Below are positions 1-6,741 of a stretch of 10,710 nucleotides of DNA, piece after piece. Every line of letters starts with the position of its first letter. Position 1 is the stretch's first letter. Source of the DNA: Mageeibacillus sp. UBA6976 (GTDB taxonomy: Bacteria > Bacillota > Clostridia > Saccharofermentanales > Saccharofermentanaceae); the NCBI GenBank assembly GCA_002450155.1, contig DJYO01000006.1, positions 11,917 through 22,626 of the forward strand, written 5' to 3'. The notes under the pieces are model-generated. The model was not told the origin of the DNA, did no database searches, and saw nothing but the letters and a program-made list of their open reading frames with translations. The translations under genes were made by a program, and so were the position numbers.

Positions 1-45
1 CTACGGATCAGAAGGTTGTGGATTCGAGCTCTGCCAGGCGCGCCA
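1..45 (+). tRNA. tRNA-Arg(ACG), 3' part only
   Basis: The window opens inside this tRNA at position 32 of the anticodon loop (loop 1-7, anticodon ACG at 3-5). The 3' anticodon strand, variable loop, T arm (stems 18-22/30-34, loop TTCGAGC 23-29), acceptor strand CAGGCGC (35-41), discriminator G and encoded CCA (43-45) follow. Two T-stem pairs are G-U wobbles. The 5' half is outside the window. The ACG anticodon, read as ICG after deamination, decodes CGN arginine codons. Confidence 0.85.
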
Positions 46-49
46 CTTA

Positions 50-85
50 AGTTCCTGAAATCATTAGATTTCAGGGACTTTTCAT
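50..85 (+). terminator. Rho-independent terminator after tRNA-Arg
   Basis: A 13-bp stem (50-62 with 67-79, one G-U pair) with loop ATTA is followed by TTTTCATTT. It starts 5 nt after the tRNA CCA and ends that tRNA operon, separating it from the protein genes downstream. Confidence 0.85.
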
Positions 86-107
86 TTCTGCAGGATTTTA
101 AGAGTAA

Positions 108-136
108 TTGGTTCTTCCTTCCGTTATACTTATATA
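108..136 (+). promoter_or_regulatory. Candidate sigma-A promoter for the GyrI/GNAT gene
   Basis: TTGGTT (108-113), a 17-nt spacer and TATATA (131-136) match the housekeeping consensus moderately. The expected start near 143 would leave only a few nucleotides before the GGAGGT at 147-152. It lies between the upstream terminator and the ATG, where a promoter is required. Confidence 0.45.
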
Positions 137-167
137 AGGATAATACGGAGGTCTGATAAGATACATT

Positions 168-1025
168 ATGCTATTTACGGGAATATCACGTACATTTTCC
201 ACTGAGAACGAACAGCAGTATGAGACTATCGGTGCATTCTGGGCAGAGATGGAAAGCAAGTATGACTGTACGAGACTGCGCGGTCTTGGGTATAACTGGA
301 CGCCGGGGACGATCGAATATGTAATAGGTCTTACGGAAGGCTTTATAGAAGGAGCAAACTGCACTGTAATGCTCCCGGATGAGGGCTGGACCGAAACAAA
401 GGGCAGAACAGAAGAGCTTGGCCATATCTACGATGTGATCTATAAGAATGGTGCACTCTCATACGAGATCGAATCTTTTGATCCGGAGGGCAATTGCAGG
501 ATACTGTACTCCAGAAGCCCCGAAGGGTATAAGAAGATCTGTAGAGCATTAGTTACGGACCTGGATGAGATCCTTAAGCTCCAGTATCTGGCTTATCAGA
601 GTGAGGCGGCACTTTTTGGTACGGATGACATACCGCCACTTAAGCAGACTAAAGAAGAGGTTTCAGAAGAATACCAAAAAGGCTCCATTCTCAAGATGGT
701 AACAGAAGATGGCCGTATTATCGGTTCTGTCAGGGCACATGCGCAAGACGAAACTGCATATATAGGCAAGCTCATGGTCCATCCGGATTACAGAGGATGC
801 GGTCTTGGGAGCGCGCTCCTGTCTGAGATAGAAAGATACTTCAGCGGGCTGAGATATGAATTATTTACGAGTACCAGGAGCACTGACAATATAAGACTTT
901 ACCGTAAGGCAGGGTATGAGATCTTCTGCCAAAGAGCGGTTGATGATACGCTTATATTTGTATACCTCGAGAAGAATAAGCCTGCGCCTAGCTCTTCACA
1001 TAAAATGCACAAAGGTGTTTTATAA
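168..1025 (+). CDS. GyrI-like effector-binding domain fused to GNAT acetyltransferase
   Basis: The protein has 285 residues in two domains. Residues 1-115 resemble the GyrI-like/AraC effector-binding fold, which binds small molecules; typical stretches include FTGISRTFSTEN, IGAFWAEM and YVIGL. Residues 125-270 form a GNAT domain with the acetyl-CoA loop HPDYRGCGLG (205-214) and the C-terminal signature RLYRKAGYEIF (243-253). It probably acetylates a small molecule or amine, with the N-terminal domain perhaps presenting or sensing a ligand; the substrate is unknown. The nearest ribosome site is GGAGGT at 147-152, an unusually long 15 nt before the ATG, and no better in-frame start exists. It ends 7 nt before the response regulator start, so co-transcription is likely. 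Domain calls are by motif reading; the function is inferred. Confidence 0.8.
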   Translation: MLFTGISRTFSTENEQQYETIGAFWAEMESKYDCTRLRGLGYNWTPGTIEYVIGLTEGFIEGANCTVMLPDEGWTETKGRTEELGHIYDVIYKNGALSYEIESFDPEGNCRILYSRSPEGYKKICRALVTDLDEILKLQYLAYQSEAALFGTDDIPPLKQTKEEVSEEYQKGSILKMVTEDGRIIGSVRAHAQDETAYIGKLMVHPDYRGCGLGSALLSEIERYFSGLRYELFTSTRSTDNIRLYRKAGYEIFCQRAVDDTLIFVYLEKNKPAPSSSHKMHKGVL

Positions 1026-1032
1026 TGCTCAT

Positions 1033-1710
1033 ATGAAAAAGATTTTGATCGTAGAAGACGAACAGGACTTAAGAGATCTTTTGGATAATTACCTGACCAA
1101 TGAGGGGTACGAGGTTTCCAAAGCATGCGACGGCGTGGAAGCTTTATCCTTGTTCGCTAAAAATAAGTATGATCTTGTTGTACTGGATATCATGATACCC
1201 AAGATCGACGGTTTTGGAGTCTGTGAGGTCATTAAGAAACAGTCGGCAGTACCTGTTGTATTTCTTTCGGCTCTAAGTGATGAAGCCTCCCAGCTAAGAG
1301 GCTACGACAAACTGGCAGATGATTATGTAACCAAGCCCTTCTCAATGCCGGTCTTCCTGCGGAAAGTTAGTGCGCTTATGCGGCGAAATGATACAGCGAA
1401 TACTTCAGGTAATGATCCTTTGTGTGTATATGGAGATATAGTGATAAACAAAGACACAATGGAAGTATTGGTCTGTGGCAAACAGGTAAATCTGACTGTA
1501 AAGGAATTCGATCTGCTCCTGACCTTAATGAGAAATCCCGGAAGGATATTTACCAGGGAGATGCTTCTGGATCTCTTGTGGGATTACGATTCTTTAGTAG
1601 ATGAACGCATTGTTGACAGTCATGTAAAGAATCTCCGTCACAAAATGGGCGGAGAATACATTGAGACTGTCCGCGGAAGGGGATATAGAATTGCAAAGAA
1701 AGATATATAG
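1033..1710 (+). CDS. OmpR/PhoB-family response regulator
   Basis: This 225-residue DNA-binding response regulator is phosphorylated by the kinase encoded next. The receiver domain (about 1-115) has the acidic pair E8/D9, phosphoacceptor D52 in VVLDIMIP, switch residue S79 in VVFLSA and K101 in DDYVTKPF. A C-terminal OmpR winged helix (about 130-223) ends with the family hallmarks REMLLDLLW, RIVDSHVKNLRHKMG and RGRGYRI. The reading frame is open upstream to 916 inside the preceding gene, but the receiver fold begins at MKKILIVEDE, which fixes the ATG at 1033. The only Shine-Dalgarno-like site, AAAGGTG (1011-1017), is about 15 nt away, and a TATAAT occurs at 1021-1026. The 3' end overlaps the kinase gene. 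The targets are not visible here; the lipoprotein gene downstream is one candidate. Confidence 0.93.
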   Translation: MKKILIVEDEQDLRDLLDNYLTNEGYEVSKACDGVEALSLFAKNKYDLVVLDIMIPKIDGFGVCEVIKKQSAVPVVFLSALSDEASQLRGYDKLADDYVTKPFSMPVFLRKVSALMRRNDTANTSGNDPLCVYGDIVINKDTMEVLVCGKQVNLTVKEFDLLLTLMRNPGRIFTREMLLDLLWDYDSLVDERIVDSHVKNLRHKMGGEYIETVRGRGYRIAKKDI

Positions 1711-3091
1711 AAGTCTCTCCTTTAAGGTGTTTATAATCTCTTTCCTTGTCCAGCTTTTCGCAGGTGCTCTTATCTGCACGGTCTTATATTTAAAAACACC
1801 GGCCCATCTGGCAAGAGGTGAACTGGCGGATCTTACCATAAAGCTTGGTGACTGCGACAGGGAAGAGGCCGAGATCTTAATAGACGAATTCATTGACAGA
1901 ACGCATATTGATATTGCGATTTATGATGATTCTGACATTATCAGCAATTTTAATATCTTCGATGAAGAACTGTTATTGACAGACTTCGGGACCAAAACTC
2001 TCAAATCGGTCAGCGATGTACGCAAAGCTTATGATTCGAATATCGACTATCTGGGTTTCGGGAACAGCGGCTTTAAGCTTAAAGACAGTGACGACTATTA
2101 TATCCTTACGTATTTTGACTCAGGTACAATGCTTAATACCATGGACTCATCGATCAGAGACAGTCTTCCTCTGATAGTGGTAGTTGTGCTTCTTTTGTCA
2201 CTTGTAACCTCTGTCATATATACTGTCCTTTTTGCAAGACCTGTCAGGCAGCTTAGCAAATACTCAAGTGAGATGGCAAAACTGGATTTTAACACTAAAT
2301 GCCCTGACAAAAGAAAGGATGAGATCGGTGATCTCGCACGCGATCTTAATCTGATGTCTTCTACGCTTGATCAGAAGATAAAACAACTTCAGGAAGAGAT
2401 AGTAAGGGTGCAAGAACTTGAACAGCAGAAGGAAACTTTCTTTGCGGCGGCTTCCCATGAATTGAAAACCCCCGTAACGATACTGGAGGGGAATCTTCGT
2501 GGAATGATCGAAGGCGTGGAGCCCTATAACGACCACGATGAGTATCTGTCCAGATCATTGCGCACCGTCAAGCGCATGGAAAGCCTTATCAATGAGATAC
2601 TTACAGCATCCAAGATGCAGTCTGCTTCCGGGATAATCATGGAAAGAATCGATCTGTGCAGTGTTATGGATGAGAAGATAAATGAGTTAAATGATCTCTT
2701 CGAGATAAGGAATATAACAGTCGAGAAGAGTATGGAAAAAGATGCGAATATCCGGGGCAACAGGGATTTGACATCACTTGCTCTGAGTGCCTTTATCAGT
2801 AATGCAGTTTTCTATTCGTCAGAAGACTCAAAGATAACGATAGAGATATATAAGGATCAGGGCAGCGTTGTTACGCAGATCCGGAATACAAATGCACATA
2901 TCGACGGGAAGGACCTTGAACACCTATTTGAACCATTTTACAGAAGTGATGCTTCCAGAAGCCGCAGGAACGGTGGAAGTGGTCTCGGACTTTATATCGC
3001 GCAGCTCATCGTTACTAAACAAAATGGTGAATGCGGTATAGTTAACGATGGTAATGACGTACTGGCAAAGATAGTTTTCCCATCCACATAA
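1691..3091 (+). CDS. Sensor histidine kinase (HAMP/HisKA/HATPase)
   Basis: A membrane sensor kinase of 466 residues from the chosen start. Helix 1 spans about 11-34, an extracytoplasmic sensor region 35-158, helix 2 159-182 and HAMP 183-230. The HisKA domain carries H256 in FFAAASHELKTP, and the ATPase domain has N371 in FISNAVFYS and the glycine lid NGGSGLGLYI (427-436). The usual DxGxG ATP box is replaced by IRNTNAHI (397-404), a substitution known from some VanS-like kinases, so activity is still expected. I chose the TTG at 1691 because GGAAGGGG (1675-1682) sits 8 nt upstream; this gives a 20-nt overlap with the regulator, typical of translational coupling. An earlier TTG at 1661 (GGCGGAG upstream) would add 10 residues. 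The ligand is unknown and the sensor region matches no domain I recognise. Confidence 0.9.
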   Translation: MQRKIYRSLSFKVFIISFLVQLFAGALICTVLYLKTPAHLARGELADLTIKLGDCDREEAEILIDEFIDRTHIDIAIYDDSDIISNFNIFDEELLLTDFGTKTLKSVSDVRKAYDSNIDYLGFGNSGFKLKDSDDYYILTYFDSGTMLNTMDSSIRDSLPLIVVVVLLLSLVTSVIYTVLFARPVRQLSKYSSEMAKLDFNTKCPDKRKDEIGDLARDLNLMSSTLDQKIKQLQEEIVRVQELEQQKETFFAAASHELKTPVTILEGNLRGMIEGVEPYNDHDEYLSRSLRTVKRMESLINEILTASKMQSASGIIMERIDLCSVMDEKINELNDLFEIRNITVEKSMEKDANIRGNRDLTSLALSAFISNAVFYSSEDSKITIEIYKDQGSVVTQIRNTNAHIDGKDLEHLFEPFYRSDASRSRRNGGSGLGLYIAQLIVTKQNGECGIVNDGNDVLAKIVFPST

Positions 3092-3165
3092 AATACACAT
3101 AGTTTCCATTTTGGTTCCCTCTTCATATATTACCATCTTGTTATAGAACGAAAGGGGTGAACACA

Positions 3166-4551
3166 ATGAACCATAGAATAATAACCATTACTGCCGCATT
3201 ATTAATGCTCGGCTTTGGAGTTCTTGCTACGGCAGGATGCTCCGGCAATCTGCCTAAGCTTACAAACCACATGACGCATACAGAACTTGATGAGGTGACT
3301 GAGACCGGATTTCAGCTTCCGGACAGACCTTGGGAGCAATATATGTCTAATTCCGGAACAGATCTTGATGATCTGAAAGATAAGGTTTACATCGGTACAG
3401 AATATGGAGCGATCGTATATGGCGAACCCTGCTTTGCTGATATGCTCCCTGATGATTACGATGGCGGTGTAGGAGAGATAGTGTTCTTATTCTTTTCGGA
3501 ATCCACTTCGGAGACAACAGAGCATCTGATCACTTTCGACAGTTATGAAGACCTTAAAACAAAACTTCGCGCTGAATACGATGCCATGATCGAAGAGGGC
3601 TACCAGAGCGTACCGGCAGATGAGAGTTACAACACTCAAATAACTCTTTACGATGCGATATTGGCGGGGCAGACTGAGGTGATAGAACAGAGCGTCTTAG
3701 AGGATTATTGTGATTCTTATTATTCTGAGGAAAAATCATCCTCTGAAAGCAGCACTATGTACTGGGAACTGGATGAAGACAGGCTCGATCTTATAAAAGA
3801 CGATGTTCACGAATATCATTTCTACGATGAAGAGCTCGATCAGAGATTTGTTATTCATGTTACTGTGCCGCCTTCATATGAGCCTGACAGGGAATATCCT
3901 GCACTTGTAATGACAGATGCCGTCTGGAGGTTTAACGATGTGGTGAACCTTTATGAAGCCATGGCTGAAGGAAAAGCAATGCCGCAGTATCTTATAACCA
4001 TCGGATTCGAATACGATATTGACGGATGGGACAATGAAGTCAGGGCAGGCGTCTTTTGTGATAAAAAGAAAGAATTCCTTGATTTTATAACCGATAACAT
4101 GATGCCGTATCTGAATGAGACATATTTATTCGATACAGAGGCATCAACACTGTTCGGGCATTCTCAAGGCGGTGTGTTTACGCATTATGCTGCTTTCAAT
4201 TACGACCGGTATGAGAATAGGCCATTCAAGAATTACATAATCAGCAGTCCGGCTTTTTGGACCCCTTACTTTACTGAAGCCTGTGACTACAATGAGTATA
4301 AGACTGAGTACGGCTATTTTGACAGGTGTGATTCTTATGACAGGAACATTCTAATCACCGCAGGGAATCAAGAGGATGCCGACTATGCAGAGTACTACGG
4401 AGATAACGATTCCACACTTGAAGGGGTCGAACATCTTAAAGAGAGATTTGACCTGTATGGCATCTCTTCATACAGAGTAAAGATGTATTCCAGCCACCAC
4501 TATCAATATATTCCTGAAATGCTTTTGGAATATATACAAGGAATTGTTTAA
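3166..4551 (+). CDS. Lipoprotein with esterase-type alpha/beta hydrolase domain
   Basis: This 461-residue protein begins with a lipoprotein signal peptide; hydrophobic residues 5-20 lead to ATAGC with the candidate lipid-anchored C25, so it is probably tethered outside the membrane. Residues about 30-205 form an acidic region of unknown function, rich in D, E, S and Y, ending in a serine-rich linker. Residues about 210-461 resemble the esterase D/Fes-type hydrolase family (PF00756-like): the nucleophile elbow GHSQGG places the catalytic serine at S333, and SSHHYQY supplies the likely histidine (H444 or H445). The substrate may be an ester on a glycan, siderophore or xenobiotic. The ATG at 3166 is preferred over GTG 3157 because AAAGGGGTG (3151-3159) is the ribosome site. 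It lies 74 nt after the kinase gene without a terminator, so it may be a target or partner of the two-component system. Confidence 0.8.
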   Translation: MNHRIITITAALLMLGFGVLATAGCSGNLPKLTNHMTHTELDEVTETGFQLPDRPWEQYMSNSGTDLDDLKDKVYIGTEYGAIVYGEPCFADMLPDDYDGGVGEIVFLFFSESTSETTEHLITFDSYEDLKTKLRAEYDAMIEEGYQSVPADESYNTQITLYDAILAGQTEVIEQSVLEDYCDSYYSEEKSSSESSTMYWELDEDRLDLIKDDVHEYHFYDEELDQRFVIHVTVPPSYEPDREYPALVMTDAVWRFNDVVNLYEAMAEGKAMPQYLITIGFEYDIDGWDNEVRAGVFCDKKKEFLDFITDNMMPYLNETYLFDTEASTLFGHSQGGVFTHYAAFNYDRYENRPFKNYIISSPAFWTPYFTEACDYNEYKTEYGYFDRCDSYDRNILITAGNQEDADYAEYYGDNDSTLEGVEHLKERFDLYGISSYRVKMYSSHHYQYIPEMLLEYIQGIV

Positions 4552-4566
4552 AGTAATATTGGGGAT

Positions 4567-4587
4567 TTTCACCTGAAAAAGGTGAGA
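4567..4587 (+). other. Small hairpin after the lipoprotein gene
   Basis: TCACCT (4569-4574) and AGGTGA (4580-4585) form a perfect 6-bp stem around GAAAA, extendable by a U-G and a U-A pair. There is no T run after it, so it is at best a weak terminator or a 3'-end stabilising structure. Confidence 0.35.
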
Positions 4588-4631
4588 CGTAGGAATTGAT
4601 GTTTAGGCATAAGCACGGGATATTCCTGTCG

Positions 4632-4640
4632 TGATATAAT
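4632..4640 (+). promoter_or_regulatory. Extended -10 promoter of the cysteine hydrolase gene
   Basis: TGATATAAT matches the extended -10 form TGnTATAAT exactly, with no credible -35 at the right distance, as expected for this class. The predicted start is near 4647, giving a leader of about 45 nt. The segment just upstream (CACGGGATATTCCTGTCGTG, 4613-4632) is an imperfect inverted repeat in the position where an activator or repressor could bind. Confidence 0.6.
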
Positions 4641-4691
4641 ATATTCCGTTTTGTAATCCATATTCGGTCCCGGGTTTGTTAGGAGGCATTT

Positions 4692-5216
4692 ATGAGAAAG
4701 ATTCTTGTTGTAGTTGATTGCCAGAAGGATTTTATAGACGGCGCACTTGGGTTTGACGGTGCTGAGCTGATCCTGCCCGGTATTCTGGAGAAGATCCGTG
4801 AGTATAAAGATAATGGCGATGAGGTCATATATACATTAGATACACACCATGAGAACTATATGCAGACTCAGGAGGGCAGGAATCTGCCTGTCCCTCACTG
4901 CATTAAGGGGAGTGCAGGGTTTGAGCTCGACGAGAGCCTTAAGGAAGCACTTAAAGACTGCAGAGCCTTTGAGAAGCCTACTTTCGGGAGCCTCGATCTG
5001 GCTAATTATCTGAATTCCGTATCTGAGGATATTACTTCTGTCGAGGTGTGCGGCCTTGTATCTAATATCTGTGTAATATCCAACGCTATCATTGCCAAAG
5101 CGGCAGCTCCGGAAGCAGAGATAATCGTTGATTCCAAGCTTACTGCATCCTTCGATGCCGCAAGGCATGAGGAGACACTTGACTTGCTCAAGGGCGTTCA
5201 GGTTACCGTTCTTTAA
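4692..5216 (+). CDS. Nicotinamidase-like cysteine hydrolase (isochorismatase superfamily)
   Basis: This cytoplasmic hydrolase of 174 residues has the superfamily catalytic triad D9 (VVVDCQKDF), K95 (FEKPTFGS) and C127 (GLVSNICVIS). It also has the metal ligands diagnostic of nicotinamidases: D50 and H52 in TLDTHHENY, and H69 in PVPHCIKGS. It therefore most likely converts nicotinamide to nicotinate plus ammonia in NAD salvage (PncA activity). The conserved cis-peptide region G-L-V-S-N is present. It is slightly shorter than many bacterial PncA proteins. The start is well set: AGGAGG (4681-4686) lies 5 nt before the ATG. It has its own promoter and is followed by the tig promoter, so it is probably monocistronic. 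Another amidase substrate is possible; the zinc-site residues make nicotinamide the best guess. Confidence 0.87.
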   Translation: MRKILVVVDCQKDFIDGALGFDGAELILPGILEKIREYKDNGDEVIYTLDTHHENYMQTQEGRNLPVPHCIKGSAGFELDESLKEALKDCRAFEKPTFGSLDLANYLNSVSEDITSVEVCGLVSNICVISNAIIAKAAAPEAEIIVDSKLTASFDAARHEETLDLLKGVQVTVL

Positions 5217-5244
5217 TAAAAATAAAGAAATTACTGTGTATAGA

Positions 5245-5274
5245 TTGCAAAAACAGTCCTTGCTGTGCTACAAT
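5245..5274 (+). promoter_or_regulatory. Promoter of tig
   Basis: TTGCAA (5245-5250), an 18-nt spacer and TACAAT (5269-5274) with an extended -10 TG at 5266-5267. This strong match suits a highly expressed chaperone gene. The leader from about 5281 to the ATG is roughly 38 nt and shows no riboswitch or CIRCE-like element. Confidence 0.75.
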
Positions 5275-5318
5275 TCTTACTCGGTTTATTATGTAATTAA
5301 TTATTTGGAGGAAAACAT

Positions 5319-6650
5319 ATGGCATCCACAATTGAGAAGAAAGAACACTCACAGGTAGTGATCAGCCTTGAGGCAACAAAGGAAGAATTCAACGCTGCTC
5401 TCAAGTCTTCCTACCAGAAGAACAAGAACCACTTCCAGGTTCCTGGCTTCCGTAAGGGTAAGGTTCCTTATCAGCTCGTTTGCCAGTACTATGGTGAGGG
5501 CGTTCTTTATGAGGATGCAATCAACGAGATCGCAAACACCCAGTATCCTGAAGCGATCAAGGAGCATGACCTCAAGGTCGTATCAAGACCTGTTATGGAC
5601 GTTCAGTCCATTGATGATGACGGCGTTAAGTACACTATCGAAGTATACGTTAAGCCTGAGTTCGAACTCGGTCAGTACGAGGGTGTTGAAGTTCCCTTCA
5701 AGGACGAGGAAGTAACTGATGAGCAGATCGATCAGGAGCTCGAGAGAATGCAGAAGAGAAATGCTTCTCTTGAGGAGATCACAGACAGACCTGCTGCAGA
5801 AGGCGATACTGTTGTAATCGATTATGAGGGTTTCAAGGATGGTGTTGCTTTCGAAGGCGGCAAGGGCGAGGGTTACAATCTCAAGCTCGGTTCCCATTCT
5901 TTCATCCCCGGTTTTGAGGAGCAGGTAGCTGGTCACAATGAGGGTGAGGAGTTCACCATCGAGGTTAAGTTCCCTGAGGATTACCATTCTGAAGATCTCA
6001 AGGGTGCTGATGCTACATTCAATGTTAAGATCCATACTATCAAGTGCGAAGTTCTTCCCGAGCTTGACGATGAGTTCGCCAAGGATGTTTCAGAGTTCGA
6101 TACTTTAGACGAGCTTAAGGCAAGCATCCGCAAGGAGAAGGAAGAGCAGGTTGCAAAGAGCAACAAGTCAGGATTTGAGAACGAGACTGTTCGTGCCGTA
6201 TGCGATAACTGCACTATCGAGATCCCTGATGCCATGATCGAGTCCGAGATCGAGCAGATGGCTGACGATCAGGCTATGCGTATGCAGCAGCAGGGAATCG
6301 GTCTTGACCTCTATCTCCAGTACACAGGTCAGACAATGGATGACTTCAAGAAGGGCTTAGAGCCTATGGCAAGAGTAAGAGTTAAGTCCTCTCTTGTAAT
6401 CGAGAAGATCACAGAGAAGATCAACCCCGAAGTAACTGAAGAAGATTACAACGAGGAGCTCGATACTATCGCAAAATCTTATGGTCTTGAGATCGAGAAG
6501 GTTAAGGAGTCCATCGGTGAGGACAGCGAGTACCTCAAGGATTCTATCCGTGCAAGAAAGACTGTTGAGTATTTGGCATCCAAGGCTGTTAAGGTTGAGC
6601 CCAAGCCTGCTGATGAGCCTGCAGCTGAAGAAGAGAAGACTGAAGAGTAA
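5319..6650 (+). CDS. tig: Trigger factor, ribosome-associated chaperone and prolyl isomerase
   Basis: Trigger factor binds ribosomal protein L23 at the exit tunnel and shields nascent chains. At 443 residues the length is normal. The N-terminal ribosome-binding domain (about 1-145) contains the docking signature GFRKGKVP (43-50). The FKBP-type peptidyl-prolyl isomerase domain covers about 155-245 (GDTVVIDYEG, FIPGFEEQVAGH). The helical C-terminal substrate-binding arms follow, ending in an acidic, proline-containing tail of about 20 residues. GGAGG at 5307-5311 sits 7 nt before the ATG. Codon use is strongly biased (AAG, GAG, GTT, TTC, CTC/CTT), unlike the looser usage of its neighbours, consistent with high expression. 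In many Firmicutes tig is followed by clpP/clpX or lon; here a terminator and convergent argJ follow instead. Confidence 0.97.
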   Translation: MASTIEKKEHSQVVISLEATKEEFNAALKSSYQKNKNHFQVPGFRKGKVPYQLVCQYYGEGVLYEDAINEIANTQYPEAIKEHDLKVVSRPVMDVQSIDDDGVKYTIEVYVKPEFELGQYEGVEVPFKDEEVTDEQIDQELERMQKRNASLEEITDRPAAEGDTVVIDYEGFKDGVAFEGGKGEGYNLKLGSHSFIPGFEEQVAGHNEGEEFTIEVKFPEDYHSEDLKGADATFNVKIHTIKCEVLPELDDEFAKDVSEFDTLDELKASIRKEKEEQVAKSNKSGFENETVRAVCDNCTIEIPDAMIESEIEQMADDQAMRMQQQGIGLDLYLQYTGQTMDDFKKGLEPMARVRVKSSLVIEKITEKINPEVTEEDYNEELDTIAKSYGLEIEKVKESIGEDSEYLKDSIRARKTVEYLASKAVKVEPKPADEPAAEEEKTEE

Positions 6651-6671
6651 TCAGTTTAGATGAACAAATAT

Positions 6672-6709
6672 AACGACTGTGGAGATGTTCTCCGCAGTCG
6701 TTTTTTTAT
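6672..6709 (+). terminator. Rho-independent terminator of tig
   Basis: A 14-bp stem (6672-6685 with 6689-6702, one wobble) with a 3-nt loop is followed by seven T residues that continue as ATTGTTTATTTTT. It sits between convergent tig and argJ. Read on the minus strand the same hairpin is followed only by TATATTTG, so it would terminate argJ poorly. Confidence 0.93.
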
Positions 6710-6741
6710 TGTTTATTTTTGCTTCTTGTTGGAGCAGGAGA

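Noticed and set aside
916..1032. Upstream extension of the response regulator by 39 codons
   Set aside because: It lies inside the preceding gene in another frame, and receiver domains begin at MKKILIVEDE.
4567..4587. Intrinsic terminator after the lipoprotein gene
   Set aside because: The stem is only 6 strong pairs and no T run follows on either strand.
5275..5318. Heat-shock operator (CIRCE) in the tig leader
   Set aside because: The leader has no TTAGCACTC-N9-GAGTGCTAA-like inverted repeat.
5368..5715. 115-codon plus-strand ORF inside tig in another frame
   Set aside because: Its Arg/Ser-rich translation is a frame shadow of the biased codons of trigger factor.
5583..6035. 150-codon minus-strand ORF opposite tig
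   Set aside because: Antisense shadow of the FKBP region of tig, with no promoter or ribosome site seen.
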